Part shown: one piece after another, positions 44,953 through 53,603 of the stretch
Numbering within the stretch: the first letter of the stretch is position 1
Layout of the letters: each line of letters begins with the position of its first letter
Source of the DNA: CALJTV01 sp036821185
GTDB lineage: Bacteria; Chloroflexota; Dehalococcoidia; GIF9; UBA5629
Direction: 5' to 3'
Assembly: GCA_036821185.1 (NCBI GenBank)
Contig: DAISKD010000001.1
Span: 372,001-436,000, forward strand
DNA: 64,000 nt
The notes under the pieces: model-generated
Database searches by the model: none
Told to the model about the DNA's origin: nothing
The model's input: the letters and a program-made list of their open reading frames with translations, nothing else
Made by a program: the position numbers and the translations under genes

Positions 44953-45269
44953 CTGTCGTCCTCAGCCATTTTCTGACACTCTTCCCACCAAGCCAACCCA
45001 AAAAGAGCCCGACCTTGTGCGGCCTGTTAGCCCCACTCGCTTCCGCATTCGGAAAGTCGCAGTATACGTTGTTTACATCTTTCATCGCAAGGCTCAACAT
45101 GTACTGTAATGTTGTTCCGTGGCAACTCACGAAAACCGACTATGCAGCTCCGATAAGCCGTGAGGAGGACGTAAAGTAGCATTACGGGTAGAGTAATTTG
45201 CTTACTCAGACGCCCTCTGCTATTATTAGCCAAGCCCCATATCTCAATAGCTGGATAAGGTTTAATGCA
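44953..45269. other. 317-bp intergenic stretch before the HDAC-family gene
   Basis: The stretch holds no recognised gene. It has a small inverted repeat CAACAT (45095-45100) / ATGTTG (45109-45114) with an 8-nt loop and, near its end, a promoter for the next gene at 45198-45226. The first half shows nothing I can name. Confidence 0.6.
45198..45226 (+). promoter_or_regulatory. Promoter of the HDAC-family gene
   Basis: TTGCTT (45198-45203), 17-nt spacer, TATTAT (45221-45226). The expected RNA start near 45233 lies downstream of the TTG at 45198 that would open the longest reading frame. This supports the GTG at 45270 as the true start, with ATAAGG 9 nt before it. Confidence 0.5.
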
Positions 45270-46304
45270 GTGGCTACCAGAGTAGGTGTAATCTACGACC
45301 CCATCTACTTGGAGCACGATACAAAGGACCACGTGGAAAACGCCCAGCGGCTAGTTGTTACCACCGCCCACATCCAGGAGACCTTTAAAGAAAAGCTCTA
45401 TCACCTCTCACCGCGCCCTGCCACGCTGCAAGAGATCTCCGCTGTCCATGCCAGAGAATACATACTCCACATTAGAGAACAGGCAAGTAAAGGTGGTGGC
45501 TGGCTAGATCCAGATACAGTGACATCACCGGGATCGTACGACGCAGCCATCTATGCAGCCGGAGGTGCCATTACCGCCGTCGACGCAGTGTTGAACCGAC
45601 AGGTCGATTGCGCTTTTGCACTTGTTAGGCCACCTGGACACCACGCCACGTGCTGGCAAGCTATGGGATTTTGCCTATTCAACAACATCGCAATAGCCGC
45701 GAAATATGCTTTGATGAACTTTGACATCAAGCGCATTCTGATCGTAGACTTTGACGTCCACCACGGAAACGGCACACAGGATGCTTTCTATGCGGACCCC
45801 CACGTGCTCTATTTCTCCACGCACCAGTACCCCCTGTTCCCGGGCACAGGCACCATCGACCAGACAGGTACCAAACAGGGCGAGGGTTTTACTGTCAATG
45901 TACCACTACTGGCCGGGTGGGGCGATGAGGAATATCAAGCAGTCTTTGAAGATATATTAGCACCAATTGCACGCCGCTTTGAGCCCCAGCTTATAATGGT
46001 GTCCGCCGGCTATGATGCCCATTGGGCCGATCCGCTAGCACAGATGCAGGTGAGCGTATCTGGCTTCGTCCGTCTCGTGGAAATAACAAAGACACTGGCT
46101 GATATGCTCTGTCAAGGAAAACTGGTACTAGTGCTCGAGGGCGGCTACCACCTGCAAGCCCTACCTTTTTCTGTGGGTGCTACACTTGCTATTCTCTCAG
46201 GTAACAAGAGCTTCGACGACCCGCTGGGCAAGCCCCGAACAGCCACCCGATCCGCCCAGCTTCACCACTTCCTGCAAATGCTCAAACAAATACACCGTAT
46301 CTGA
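45270..46304 (+). CDS. Histone-deacetylase-family amidohydrolase (AcuC/acetylpolyamine-type)
   Basis: Zinc enzymes of this family remove acetyl groups from lysines, polyamines or related amines. From GTG 45270 the protein has 344 residues. It begins VGVIYDPIYLEHD and has LVRPPGHHATCWQAMGFCLFNN, the zinc ligands in DFDVHHGNGTQDAFY and YDAHWADPLAQM, and LEGGYHLQAL. A longer frame begins at TTG 45198, but the promoter and an ATAAGG site favour 45270. It stands alone, 4 bp from the convergent secF stop. Acetylated proteins, acetoin metabolism or polyamines are all possible substrates. Confidence 0.9.
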   Translation: MATRVGVIYDPIYLEHDTKDHVENAQRLVVTTAHIQETFKEKLYHLSPRPATLQEISAVHAREYILHIREQASKGGGWLDPDTVTSPGSYDAAIYAAGGAITAVDAVLNRQVDCAFALVRPPGHHATCWQAMGFCLFNNIAIAAKYALMNFDIKRILIVDFDVHHGNGTQDAFYADPHVLYFSTHQYPLFPGTGTIDQTGTKQGEGFTVNVPLLAGWGDEEYQAVFEDILAPIARRFEPQLIMVSAGYDAHWADPLAQMQVSVSGFVRLVEITKTLADMLCQGKLVLVLEGGYHLQALPFSVGATLAILSGNKSFDDPLGKPRTATRSAQLHHFLQMLKQIHRI

Positions 46305-46308
46305 ATAA

Positions 46309-47238
46309 CTAAATAGGTCGCTGGGCTGGTTTTTTAGCCGGTCTTGTCCAGGACAAAAATCTACCCCACTCCCCTTTGTCCCACACCACCAATAGCTGTC
46401 CTGCTAGACAGATGGAGTTGTAAGTACCGGCCACCACGCCGATAAAAAGCACCAGTACAAAATACCGCAGCGTAACACCACCAAGAAGCAGAAGAGCAAC
46501 GATTACCAAAAGTGTTGTCAGACTCGTGTTCAGACACCGCCCCATTGTTTCCAGAATACTCGAGTTAACGGTAACTTCAAAGTCTCGGCTTATACCCCGG
46601 CTCACATTCTCCCTAATCCGATCAAAGACCACCACAATGTTATTTATGCTATAGCCGACTACCGTTAAGATGCCGGTTATAAACAACGAATCAATCTGGA
46701 CTCCAGCGACCCAGCCTAAAATTGAGAATATCCCCAGAACCACTAGGACATCATGAGCCAATGCCACTATTGCCACCACCCCCCAACGGAACGGCTTAGG
46801 CATGCGCCTGAATGCCCAGGCGATGTACAGCATCATAAATATCGCGGCGACAACAACGGCAATAGCGGCATTTCGGGCAACTTCAGTAGCCAGCAGTGGC
46901 GAGACTGTATACGCATCGCGTAAGGTTATCTTAGCCCCCAGTTTCTCTTCCAAACCTGCCAGTAACGCCTCGCGCTCCTCCAGCGATATCTCTCTAATAC
47001 GAACAAATAGATCGCCTCCGCTCATGCTCTGGATCGTCGCTTCCCTGTAGCCCAGCCCTATCATCACCTCCCGCAGCTCTGCCTGCCTGACCTGTGATTC
47101 AAAATGGAGGGTCATCGTGGTACCGCTGCTAAAATCAACGCCCAGATTGAGCCCAAAGGCCGCTAGCGAGATTATTCCAGGGATAATAATTATCCCCGAT
47201 ATCAGGAAAAAGCAAAACCTCTTGCCAACAATGTCCAT
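46309..47238 (-). CDS. secF: Protein translocase subunit SecF
   Basis: SecF, with SecD, uses the proton gradient to pull secreted proteins out of the SecYEG channel. The 309-residue protein has six membrane helices, with the first extracytoplasmic domain between helices 1 and 2 (GVDFSSGTTMTLHFE). It also has VGYSINNIVVVFDRIREN and NTSLTTLLVIVALLLLGG. Its start is 3 bp after the secD stop. Its length is normal. Confidence 0.95.
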   Translation of the reverse strand: MDIVGKRFCFFLISGIIIIPGIISLAAFGLNLGVDFSSGTTMTLHFESQVRQAELREVMIGLGYREATIQSMSGGDLFVRIREISLEEREALLAGLEEKLGAKITLRDAYTVSPLLATEVARNAAIAVVVAAIFMMLYIAWAFRRMPKPFRWGVVAIVALAHDVLVVLGIFSILGWVAGVQIDSLFITGILTVVGYSINNIVVVFDRIRENVSRGISRDFEVTVNSSILETMGRCLNTSLTTLLVIVALLLLGGVTLRYFVLVLFIGVVAGTYNSICLAGQLLVVWDKGEWGRFLSWTRPAKKPAQRPI

Positions 47239-47241
47239 CTC

Positions 47242-48558
47242 TTATACTCCGTAAGCGGCAGGACTGGAAATCGCTCGTGCCACCAATCGCAAGAACGACC
47301 TGGTCGTTACAATAGCTGAAAACATACTCAGAGCAACACCGATGAACAATACCAGAGCGAAGCCCCTAACCATAAAAGCACCCAAAGTGCCACCAAACCA
47401 GTATAAAATGAAACAGGCAATAAAAGTGGTGATATTGCTATCGCGTATAGCAGGCCAAGCACGTTTAAACCCTGCTTCCACCGCCGCTGCTAAAGTACGT
47501 CCTGACCTCAACTCCTCCTTCATTCGCTCAAAGATAAGGACATTGGCATCGACCGCCATTCCTAATGACACGATGAAAGCTGCGATCCCGGGTAGAGTCA
47601 GAGTCACTGGTACCAGTTTGAAAATGGTCAAAAGGAGAACTACATATATTACCAAGGCACAACTGGCAACAAGGCCGGGTAAGCGGTAATACGAAATCAT
47701 GAACGCAACAATCAGGGCTGCGCCTACGATACCAGCGATCAGACTTTTCTTTAAGGAGTCAGCCCCCAGTGTGGCATCAACTCTTTGCTCTTGAATGATC
47801 TTTAGCGGCACATCAAGAGCACCGGAGTTGAGCTGTATTGCCAGCATTCTAGCCTCTTCAATATTCAGCCCGGTGATAACACCTCGCTCTTTTATCACGG
47901 CTTGAACCGTGGGCCACGAGATAGGCTCACCGTCAAGATAAATGCCGAGGGGCTTATGAAGGTTGCGCTGCGTAATCTGCTCAAACAGAATGGCACCTTC
48001 GTCAGTCCACTCAAAAGCTACCTCGGGCTCGTTAGTTTGTGGATTAAGCACCACACTGGCATTTGGCTTAAGGTATTTACCTGTTAGCTCTCTTTCAACC
48101 CCGTCGCTGCCAGTAGCTTTGGCTACAGCTGTCCATTTCGGCTTTCCTTCCTCGTCGAACACCAGCCTGCCAGAAGCGTCCAGTTCCATTTCCCTGAAAT
48201 CCAGCAGCGCCGTCTGCCCGATTAGTTTGATAGCTTCATCAACATCTTTCACCCCGGGAAGTTGCACCAGGATCCTATCATGTCCCTGCCGCTGGATTAT
48301 GGGCTCCGTAACTCCGTAAGCATTGACACGCCTCTCGATCTTGGCCAGTACCCCCTTCATAACATCCTCATCGCTCTGCGAAGGGTCCTTGAGTGAAAGG
48401 TCAGCCTGGTAGACCAGGTGGCTACCACCACGCAGGTCAAGCCCTAGGACAAGCCCGTGTCTTCCCAGCCTCTCGCTGTCCCATGGCAGCAACACCCAAA
48501 GCCCAAAAGCAAAAAGTGCCAATATGAACAGGAACACATAAATATTACCGCGAGTCAT
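47242..48558 (-). CDS. secD: Protein translocase subunit SecD
   Basis: SecD is the partner of SecF. The 438-residue protein is the short form (E. coli has 615). It begins with one membrane helix and LGLDLRGGSHLVYQADL, has the P1 region (RRVNAYGVTEPIIQRQG, LVQLPGVKDVDEAIKLIG), then five more helices with AFIVSLGMAVDANVLIFERMKEE. AAGGAG lies just before the ATG. It is 15 bp downstream of cca. Operon cca-secD-secF. Confidence 0.95.
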   Translation of the reverse strand: MTRGNIYVFLFILALFAFGLWVLLPWDSERLGRHGLVLGLDLRGGSHLVYQADLSLKDPSQSDEDVMKGVLAKIERRVNAYGVTEPIIQRQGHDRILVQLPGVKDVDEAIKLIGQTALLDFREMELDASGRLVFDEEGKPKWTAVAKATGSDGVERELTGKYLKPNASVVLNPQTNEPEVAFEWTDEGAILFEQITQRNLHKPLGIYLDGEPISWPTVQAVIKERGVITGLNIEEARMLAIQLNSGALDVPLKIIQEQRVDATLGADSLKKSLIAGIVGAALIVAFMISYYRLPGLVASCALVIYVVLLLTIFKLVPVTLTLPGIAAFIVSLGMAVDANVLIFERMKEELRSGRTLAAAVEAGFKRAWPAIRDSNITTFIACFILYWFGGTLGAFMVRGFALVLFIGVALSMFSAIVTTRSFLRLVARAISSPAAYGV

Positions 48559-48573
48559 GTTTGCTCCTTGTTA

Positions 48574-50052
48574 CTAACAAGCCGAACCACACTGTCGCTC
48601 CTCCAAGAGCTTACGCACCAGCTCTATTGCCTCTTCACGCGTAGTCACATCGCCAGCCGCTTGTGCTTCTCGGACCTCGGCTAAAAGCTCACCGATAAGC
48701 CTACCCGGCCTCAAGGCAAAAATGGCCATCAGGTCATTCCCATCAACCAATTTGACCGGCAACATGGTCTTCTGCTGCTTACTATACTCGTTCAATATAT
48801 AGCCAACCAGTTGGTTGTGCCGCTTCCATTCCTCAACATCAAGCCTCGGCCCTTGTGTGGCCAGAAAATCAGCCAGAGCCAAGAATAGTACGTCGACTCC
48901 TGCCCCTTCTGTATCGCGGAAAAAACGATAGATAGCCCGGCTGGTAGGTGGACCATCGCTAGCCATCTGCACAGGACGCAGATGATTGTAAACTAGCTTT
49001 TCTACCAGTCGCACCTCCCGATTACTAAAACGTAGCCGTTCCAGAGCTGAAGCTACCATGACAGCGCCCTGCTTCGTGTGGCCTATAAAACGCACCCTCC
49101 CCGTCTGGTCAACCGTCTTAGTTGCCGGTTTAGCCACATCATGCAATAGCCCTCCCAGTTTAAGAAGCAGCCTTCTGGTGCTGCCACCGGACACCCCCGT
49201 ATCAAAATGCGCTTTCAACTCGTCAGACCAGGGTACCTGATCTAATAGTATATCACTACCGTACTTCCAGGGAGACTCACGTAGCAAAAACTCCACCGCT
49301 GCCACTGTCTCTACAGAATGTTGAAAGACGTCCCAGTAATGCTCCTTGGGCTGCTCCACATTCTTCATCCACTCAACTTCAGGAAAGATCTGGCTTAACA
49401 GGCTCAGGCTGTCCATATATTTCAGCAAATCGGCGCTGCCAGGGAGAACCATCATCCGCAGCAGCTCTTCCCTGATACGTTCGCCTGCTACCGAAGCCAC
49501 CAGCTTAGAATTCTTCCCAATCAAAGCTTCGGTATTCGGCTCTATTCCAAATTTGAGCTCATGTGTCAGCCTCACTGCCCGGAGCAATCGCGCAGCATCC
49601 TTTTCAAACGTGTCCGGGCTGACAGCCCGTATCACCTTAGCTATCAAGTCCGCCCTACCTGAAAAAGGATCGACGATTTCCCCCACACCGTTAGAGATAA
49701 ACTCCTGCAACCCGACAGCCATCGCATTCACAGTAAAATCCCGCCTTGCCAGGTCGTCTTCGATGTCGCCAGAGAAAGAGGTGAAGTCTATGTGCCACTG
49801 CTTACCATCCCTATCAACTACCACCCGGAATACATTATTAACGTCATCTAGCAAGAATAACTTGCCCTCCATAGCCCTAGCTACCTCAGTCGCCATATCC
49901 TGACACTCGCCGCGTATAGTAATATCGATATCAACGGTCTCCCTTCCCAGCAACCAGTCACGGATAAACCCACCAACGAGATAAGCCCGACAACTCCGCT
50001 GTGATAACACAGCAGAGATGTCCATGAGTAGACCACAGATATCCTTGCTCAT
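48574..50052 (-). CDS. cca: tRNA nucleotidyltransferase / poly(A) polymerase family, with HD domain
   Basis: This class II nucleotidyltransferase adds CCA to tRNA 3' ends (some members add only part of it, or poly(A)). It has the catalytic YLVGGFIRDWLLGR and DIDITI motifs, then RRDFTVNAMAVG, GRADLIAKVIRAV and RLLRAVRL, and a C-terminal HD domain (LLHDVAKP). The frame is open to TTG at 50070, but the promoter -10 box ends just there; the ATG at 50052 (MSKDICGLL) is the first usable start. It gives 492 residues. CCA or A-adding specificity cannot be told by eye. It is the first gene of the operon with secDF. Confidence 0.9.
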   Translation of the reverse strand: MSKDICGLLMDISAVLSQRSCRAYLVGGFIRDWLLGRETVDIDITIRGECQDMATEVARAMEGKLFLLDDVNNVFRVVVDRDGKQWHIDFTSFSGDIEDDLARRDFTVNAMAVGLQEFISNGVGEIVDPFSGRADLIAKVIRAVSPDTFEKDAARLLRAVRLTHELKFGIEPNTEALIGKNSKLVASVAGERIREELLRMMVLPGSADLLKYMDSLSLLSQIFPEVEWMKNVEQPKEHYWDVFQHSVETVAAVEFLLRESPWKYGSDILLDQVPWSDELKAHFDTGVSGGSTRRLLLKLGGLLHDVAKPATKTVDQTGRVRFIGHTKQGAVMVASALERLRFSNREVRLVEKLVYNHLRPVQMASDGPPTSRAIYRFFRDTEGAGVDVLFLALADFLATQGPRLDVEEWKRHNQLVGYILNEYSKQQKTMLPVKLVDGNDLMAIFALRPGRLIGELLAEVREAQAAGDVTTREEAIELVRKLLEERQCGSAC

Positions 50053-50070
50053 TGCACGTACAGCCGACAA

Positions 50071-50099
50071 ATTATATCCCGAGCCTTGGCTTCTGTAAA
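50071..50099 (-). promoter_or_regulatory. Promoter of cca-secD-secF
   Basis: Minus strand: TTTACA (50099-50094), 17-nt spacer, perfect TATAAT (50076-50071). Transcription would start near 50064, leaving about 12 nt before the ATG at 50052, with no ribosome binding site. It rules out the TTG at 50070 as a start codon. Confidence 0.65.
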
Positions 50100-50170
50100 G
50101 GGTGACTTGAGCATCACATAATCACACTATACAGACAAGACCCCCACTCTTCAATAAGGCTGGCAACTGA

Positions 50171-50179
50171 TGTTATAAT
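50171..50179 (+). promoter_or_regulatory. Extended -10 promoter of ppsA
   Basis: TGTTATAAT (50171-50179) is a perfect TGn-TATAAT extended -10 box. The -35 region (TTCAAT at 50150-50155) is weak, as expected for such promoters. The leader of about 27 nt carries GAAGGAG. Confidence 0.6.
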
Positions 50180-50212
50180 TAAGAATCACCACAATCCTTT
50201 CGAAGGAGTGTA

Positions 50213-52480
50213 ATGAAGCAAGGCATGCAATACATAGTCTGGTTTAACGAAGTGAATAAAGACGACATTCGTCTCGTGGGAGGCAAAGGTGCAAATTTGG
50301 GGGAAATGGTGTCTGCCCGCATCCCGGTACCACCAGGATTTATTGTAACCTCAGAGGCATACTTTGAATTTTTAAGGGCAAGCGGACTAGCAAAGGAAAT
50401 TAGAAAACTTTTAGAAAACCTCGATGTAAACGATAGCAAAAAGCTCCAGCAAGTGTCCGATGCTACCAAAGCTAAATTTACCGCGCTGTCCATACCGGAT
50501 GACTTGGCTAGGCAGATAAAAACTGCCTACCGCAAGCTGGGGGGTGGCATGGTAGCAGTGCGCTCATCAGCAACTGCTGAGGACCTCCCCGAGGCTTCGT
50601 TTGCTGGGCAACAGCGCACCTTCCTCAATGTAGAAGGTGAAGATGCAGTAGTAGCCGCAGTGCTGGGCTGTTGGGCTTCTCTTTTCGAGTCCAGGGCTAT
50701 CTTTTATCGACAGCAACATGGATTCGACCATTTTAAGGTCGGCATCGCAGTGCCAGTACAAAAGATGGTCCAGTCAGAAGCCTCAGGCGTAATGTTCACC
50801 ACCGAGCCTGTAACAAACGATAACACAAAGATCCTTATAGAGGCGATCTACGGGCTAGGCGAAGCCATCGTCTCGGGAGACGTCACACCTGACCAGTACT
50901 TAGTGGACAAGGCGAAGTGGGAAATAGTTGAAAAAAAGATCGCCCGCCAAGAGTGGCAACTGGTAAGAGACACCGGGAAGCCAGCGAAAGAGCTGGAGCT
51001 CACTATCAAAGTGCCAGTTCCCGCCTCTAGGCAAAACGAGCAAAAGCTGGGGGACAAAGACATAATCGCTCTTGCCAAAATAGGCAAAATGATCGAAGAC
51101 CACTACAATGTCCCTCAAGATATAGAGTGGGCAACGGAGAATGGACAGTTGTTCATCCTCCAGGCCCGTCCCATCACCACCCTGAAGCCCAGGGAGGAAA
51201 AGGTTTTAGCAAGACCCAAAATCGAGGCTGAACCGCTTCTGAGCGGTCTTTCAGCCAGCCCGGGGATAGCTGTTGGGCCAGCAAGGATTGTCCCCGATGC
51301 CTCACACATAGATAAAGTACAGCATGGGGACATTCTGGTAGCCGAAATGACAACGCCTGACTTTGTACCGGCAATGAAACGCGCTGCCGCCATAGTGACC
51401 GACCGCGGAGGCCGGACCGCACACGCCGCTATCGTTAGCCGCGAACTGGGAATTCCTTGCGTGGTCGGCACCGAGACGGCAACCAAGCTCCTTAGCGATG
51501 GTCAGGTGATCACCGTCGATGGATACGAAGGCAAAGTGTACAACGGAAAGGTCGTCGAACCGGTGACAGCACCAACCGTGATTACCAAGGAACACATCAA
51601 GACTCGCACCAGGGTTTATGTAAATCTGGCGGAACCTGAGCTGGCAGAGGTAATCGCCAAGCGAAATGTAGACGGGGTCGGGTTGCTCAGAGCCGAGTTT
51701 ATGATCGCCCAGATAGGTGCCCATCCTAGATACATGTTGCATGAAGGAAAAGGCGAACAGTTTATTGAAATGCTAGCTCGGGGTATCAACACCTTCACCA
51801 AGGCATTCCACCCTCGTCCTGTGGTATATAGGACTACTGACTTCAAGACCAACGAATACAGAAATCTACGCGGAGGCGAAAGGTACGAGGAGTTTGAAGA
51901 GAACCCAATGCTTGGCTATCGTGGGTGCTCCAGGTACACCCACGAGATCGAGGTCTTCAGACTAGAAGTCGAAGCTATCAAAAGGGTCTGCCAGAACTAC
52001 GACAACTTGTATGTCATGATACCCTTTGTCCGCTTCGTCGATGAGATGACGAAAATAAAACGGTTCTTTGTAGCCGAAGGGCTGTACCAGTTCCCCAATT
52101 TCAAGCTATGGATGATGGCCGAGGTGCCCTCGAACGTGTTTTTGATAGACAAGTTCCTCGATGTTGGAATAGACGGCATCTCTATCGGCTCAAACGACCT
52201 GACCCAGCTAATTCTGGGCATAGACAGGGATAACCCCAAGCTAGCACCTGTTTTTGACGAACGAAACGAGGCGGTGCTACTAGCCATAGAAAAAATCATC
52301 AGGACATGCACCAATAAAGGGGTCACCTCCTCAATCTGCGGACAAGCGCCTTCTGTCTATCCCGAACTCACCGAGAAACTGGTAGGGTGGGGGATTACCT
52401 CAGTTTCCGTCAGCCCCGACATGATCGAAGAGACAAGGCGCATCATCGCCGCCGCCGAGGCAAAGTTAAACCTATCTTAG
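50213..52480 (+). CDS. ppsA: Phosphoenolpyruvate synthase
   Basis: PpsA converts pyruvate and ATP to phosphoenolpyruvate, AMP and phosphate, the first step of gluconeogenesis from pyruvate. The 755-residue protein has an N-terminal ATP-grasp (VGGKGANLGEMV, VRSSATAEDLPEASFAGQ), a phospho-histidine domain with GGRTAHAAIVSRELG (His404), and a C-terminal PEP-binding barrel (GISIGSNDLTQLILGIDRDN, then SICGQAP). GAAGGAG precedes the ATG. It fits well with the pyruvate:ferredoxin oxidoreductase later in the window. Confidence 0.95.
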   Translation: MKQGMQYIVWFNEVNKDDIRLVGGKGANLGEMVSARIPVPPGFIVTSEAYFEFLRASGLAKEIRKLLENLDVNDSKKLQQVSDATKAKFTALSIPDDLARQIKTAYRKLGGGMVAVRSSATAEDLPEASFAGQQRTFLNVEGEDAVVAAVLGCWASLFESRAIFYRQQHGFDHFKVGIAVPVQKMVQSEASGVMFTTEPVTNDNTKILIEAIYGLGEAIVSGDVTPDQYLVDKAKWEIVEKKIARQEWQLVRDTGKPAKELELTIKVPVPASRQNEQKLGDKDIIALAKIGKMIEDHYNVPQDIEWATENGQLFILQARPITTLKPREEKVLARPKIEAEPLLSGLSASPGIAVGPARIVPDASHIDKVQHGDILVAEMTTPDFVPAMKRAAAIVTDRGGRTAHAAIVSRELGIPCVVGTETATKLLSDGQVITVDGYEGKVYNGKVVEPVTAPTVITKEHIKTRTRVYVNLAEPELAEVIAKRNVDGVGLLRAEFMIAQIGAHPRYMLHEGKGEQFIEMLARGINTFTKAFHPRPVVYRTTDFKTNEYRNLRGGERYEEFEENPMLGYRGCSRYTHEIEVFRLEVEAIKRVCQNYDNLYVMIPFVRFVDEMTKIKRFFVAEGLYQFPNFKLWMMAEVPSNVFLIDKFLDVGIDGISIGSNDLTQLILGIDRDNPKLAPVFDERNEAVLLAIEKIIRTCTNKGVTSSICGQAPSVYPELTEKLVGWGITSVSVSPDMIEETRRIIAAAEAKLNLS

Positions 52481-52514
52481 CCTCGACAAGCAGAGCTGTA
52501 CTGCATTGAAATTC

Positions 52515-53555
52515 ATGACAACCGAACTGAACATCCGTCAGCGGATAGAAGGGTCTGAAGCAGCTCTTTCTCCCTTTGCTGCAAAAAGCAGACTTAGCAA
52601 AGGCAGACTCAGGTGGGAAGAGCCCTGTCCTATAAGGACAGACTTTCAGAGAGATCGCGACCGCATTATCCATTGCAACGCGTTTCGTCGGCTCAAACAC
52701 AAGACACAGGTGTTTATCATGCCCTTGGGCGATCACTATGTGACGCGGCTAACACACACTTTAGAAGTCGCGCAAATTGCACGCACCATCGCCAGAGCTT
52801 TGAGCCTTAACGAAGACCTTACGGAAGCCATCGCCCTAGGCCATGACCTCGGACACACTCCGTTTGGTCATATCGGTGAACAGGTACTGAATGAACTGTG
52901 CCCCTTTGGTTTTAGACATAATGAACAAAGCCTCAGAGTGGTCGACGTCCTGGAAAAAGACGGCCAGGGGTTAAACCTCACCTGGGAAACACGGGACGGT
53001 ATCCTGAACCACTCCAAAGGCGGAATCGAGATACTCGGGGAAGGATGGACTGACGCGGGAACTCTCGAAGGTCAAGTGGTGAAGATAGCAGACGTAGTCG
53101 CTTACGTCAACCACGACGTCACCGATGCCATCAGGGCTGGGGTAATCTCCGAAAAAGATTTGCCCCACTCGGTTATTCACATGCTGGGCACCACGCCTTC
53201 ACAGCGTATCAATACTCTGGTTACTGATATCATTACCTATTCGCTCGCCCGCATGAGCCAGCCTGGCACCATCAGGCCCAAGATCGGCATGACAGACAAA
53301 ATACTACAGTTGACCAACAGGCTCCGTGAATTCCTTTTCGAAAAGGTGTACAATCCAACCCTGTTTACCGAGGAGACACAAAGAGCGCGCCAGGCCATAT
53401 ACACCTTATTTTCGTATTTTCTGAAACACGAGGACCAGTTGCCCAAAGAATATCGAATGCAGGATGTCCCTGTCGAAAGAAAGGTTACCGACTACATCGC
53501 TGGTATGACAGACCAATATGCCTTAAGGATCGCAAGGGAAATTGGCAGCTGTTGA
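52515..53555 (+). CDS. dgt: dGTP triphosphohydrolase-like HD protein
   Basis: HD-domain enzymes of this family cleave dNTPs to nucleoside and triphosphate. The protein has RTDFQRDRDRIIHCNAFRRLKHKTQVF, TRLTHTLEVAQIARTIARAL, and GHDLGHTPFGHIGEQVL, the metal-binding HD site. It then has KIADVVAYVNHDVTDAI. It is like the shorter dgt-like proteins of Gram-positives (about 340 residues). The frame begins at TTG 52506; the ATG at 52515 is preferred, but neither has a ribosome binding site. It lies 34 bp after ppsA and 48 bp before dnaG. Confidence 0.9.
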   Translation: MTTELNIRQRIEGSEAALSPFAAKSRLSKGRLRWEEPCPIRTDFQRDRDRIIHCNAFRRLKHKTQVFIMPLGDHYVTRLTHTLEVAQIARTIARALSLNEDLTEAIALGHDLGHTPFGHIGEQVLNELCPFGFRHNEQSLRVVDVLEKDGQGLNLTWETRDGILNHSKGGIEILGEGWTDAGTLEGQVVKIADVVAYVNHDVTDAIRAGVISEKDLPHSVIHMLGTTPSQRINTLVTDIITYSLARMSQPGTIRPKIGMTDKILQLTNRLREFLFEKVYNPTLFTEETQRARQAIYTLFSYFLKHEDQLPKEYRMQDVPVERKVTDYIAGMTDQYALRIAREIGSC

Positions 53556-53580
53556 GTTCCGGCGTAATATTATGTAAAAT
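53552..53580 (+). promoter_or_regulatory. Promoter of dnaG-rpoD
   Basis: TTGAGT (53552-53557), 17-nt spacer, TAAAAT (53575-53580), partly overlapping the dgt stop. The leader to the ATG at 53604 is only about 17 nt and has no obvious ribosome binding site. It also means the TTG at 53586, which opens the reading frame, is unlikely to be the start. Confidence 0.55.
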
Positions 53581-53603
53581 ACTTCTTGTTGTGGACTCAT
53601 ACT

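Noticed and set aside
45198..45269. N-terminal extension of the HDAC-family protein starting at TTG 45198
   Set aside because: A promoter with 17-nt spacing lies exactly here, and the protein family starts at the later GTG, which has an ATAAGG site.
49346..49903. 185-codon open frame antisense to cca
   Set aside because: It is serine-rich shadow sequence opposite a conserved gene.
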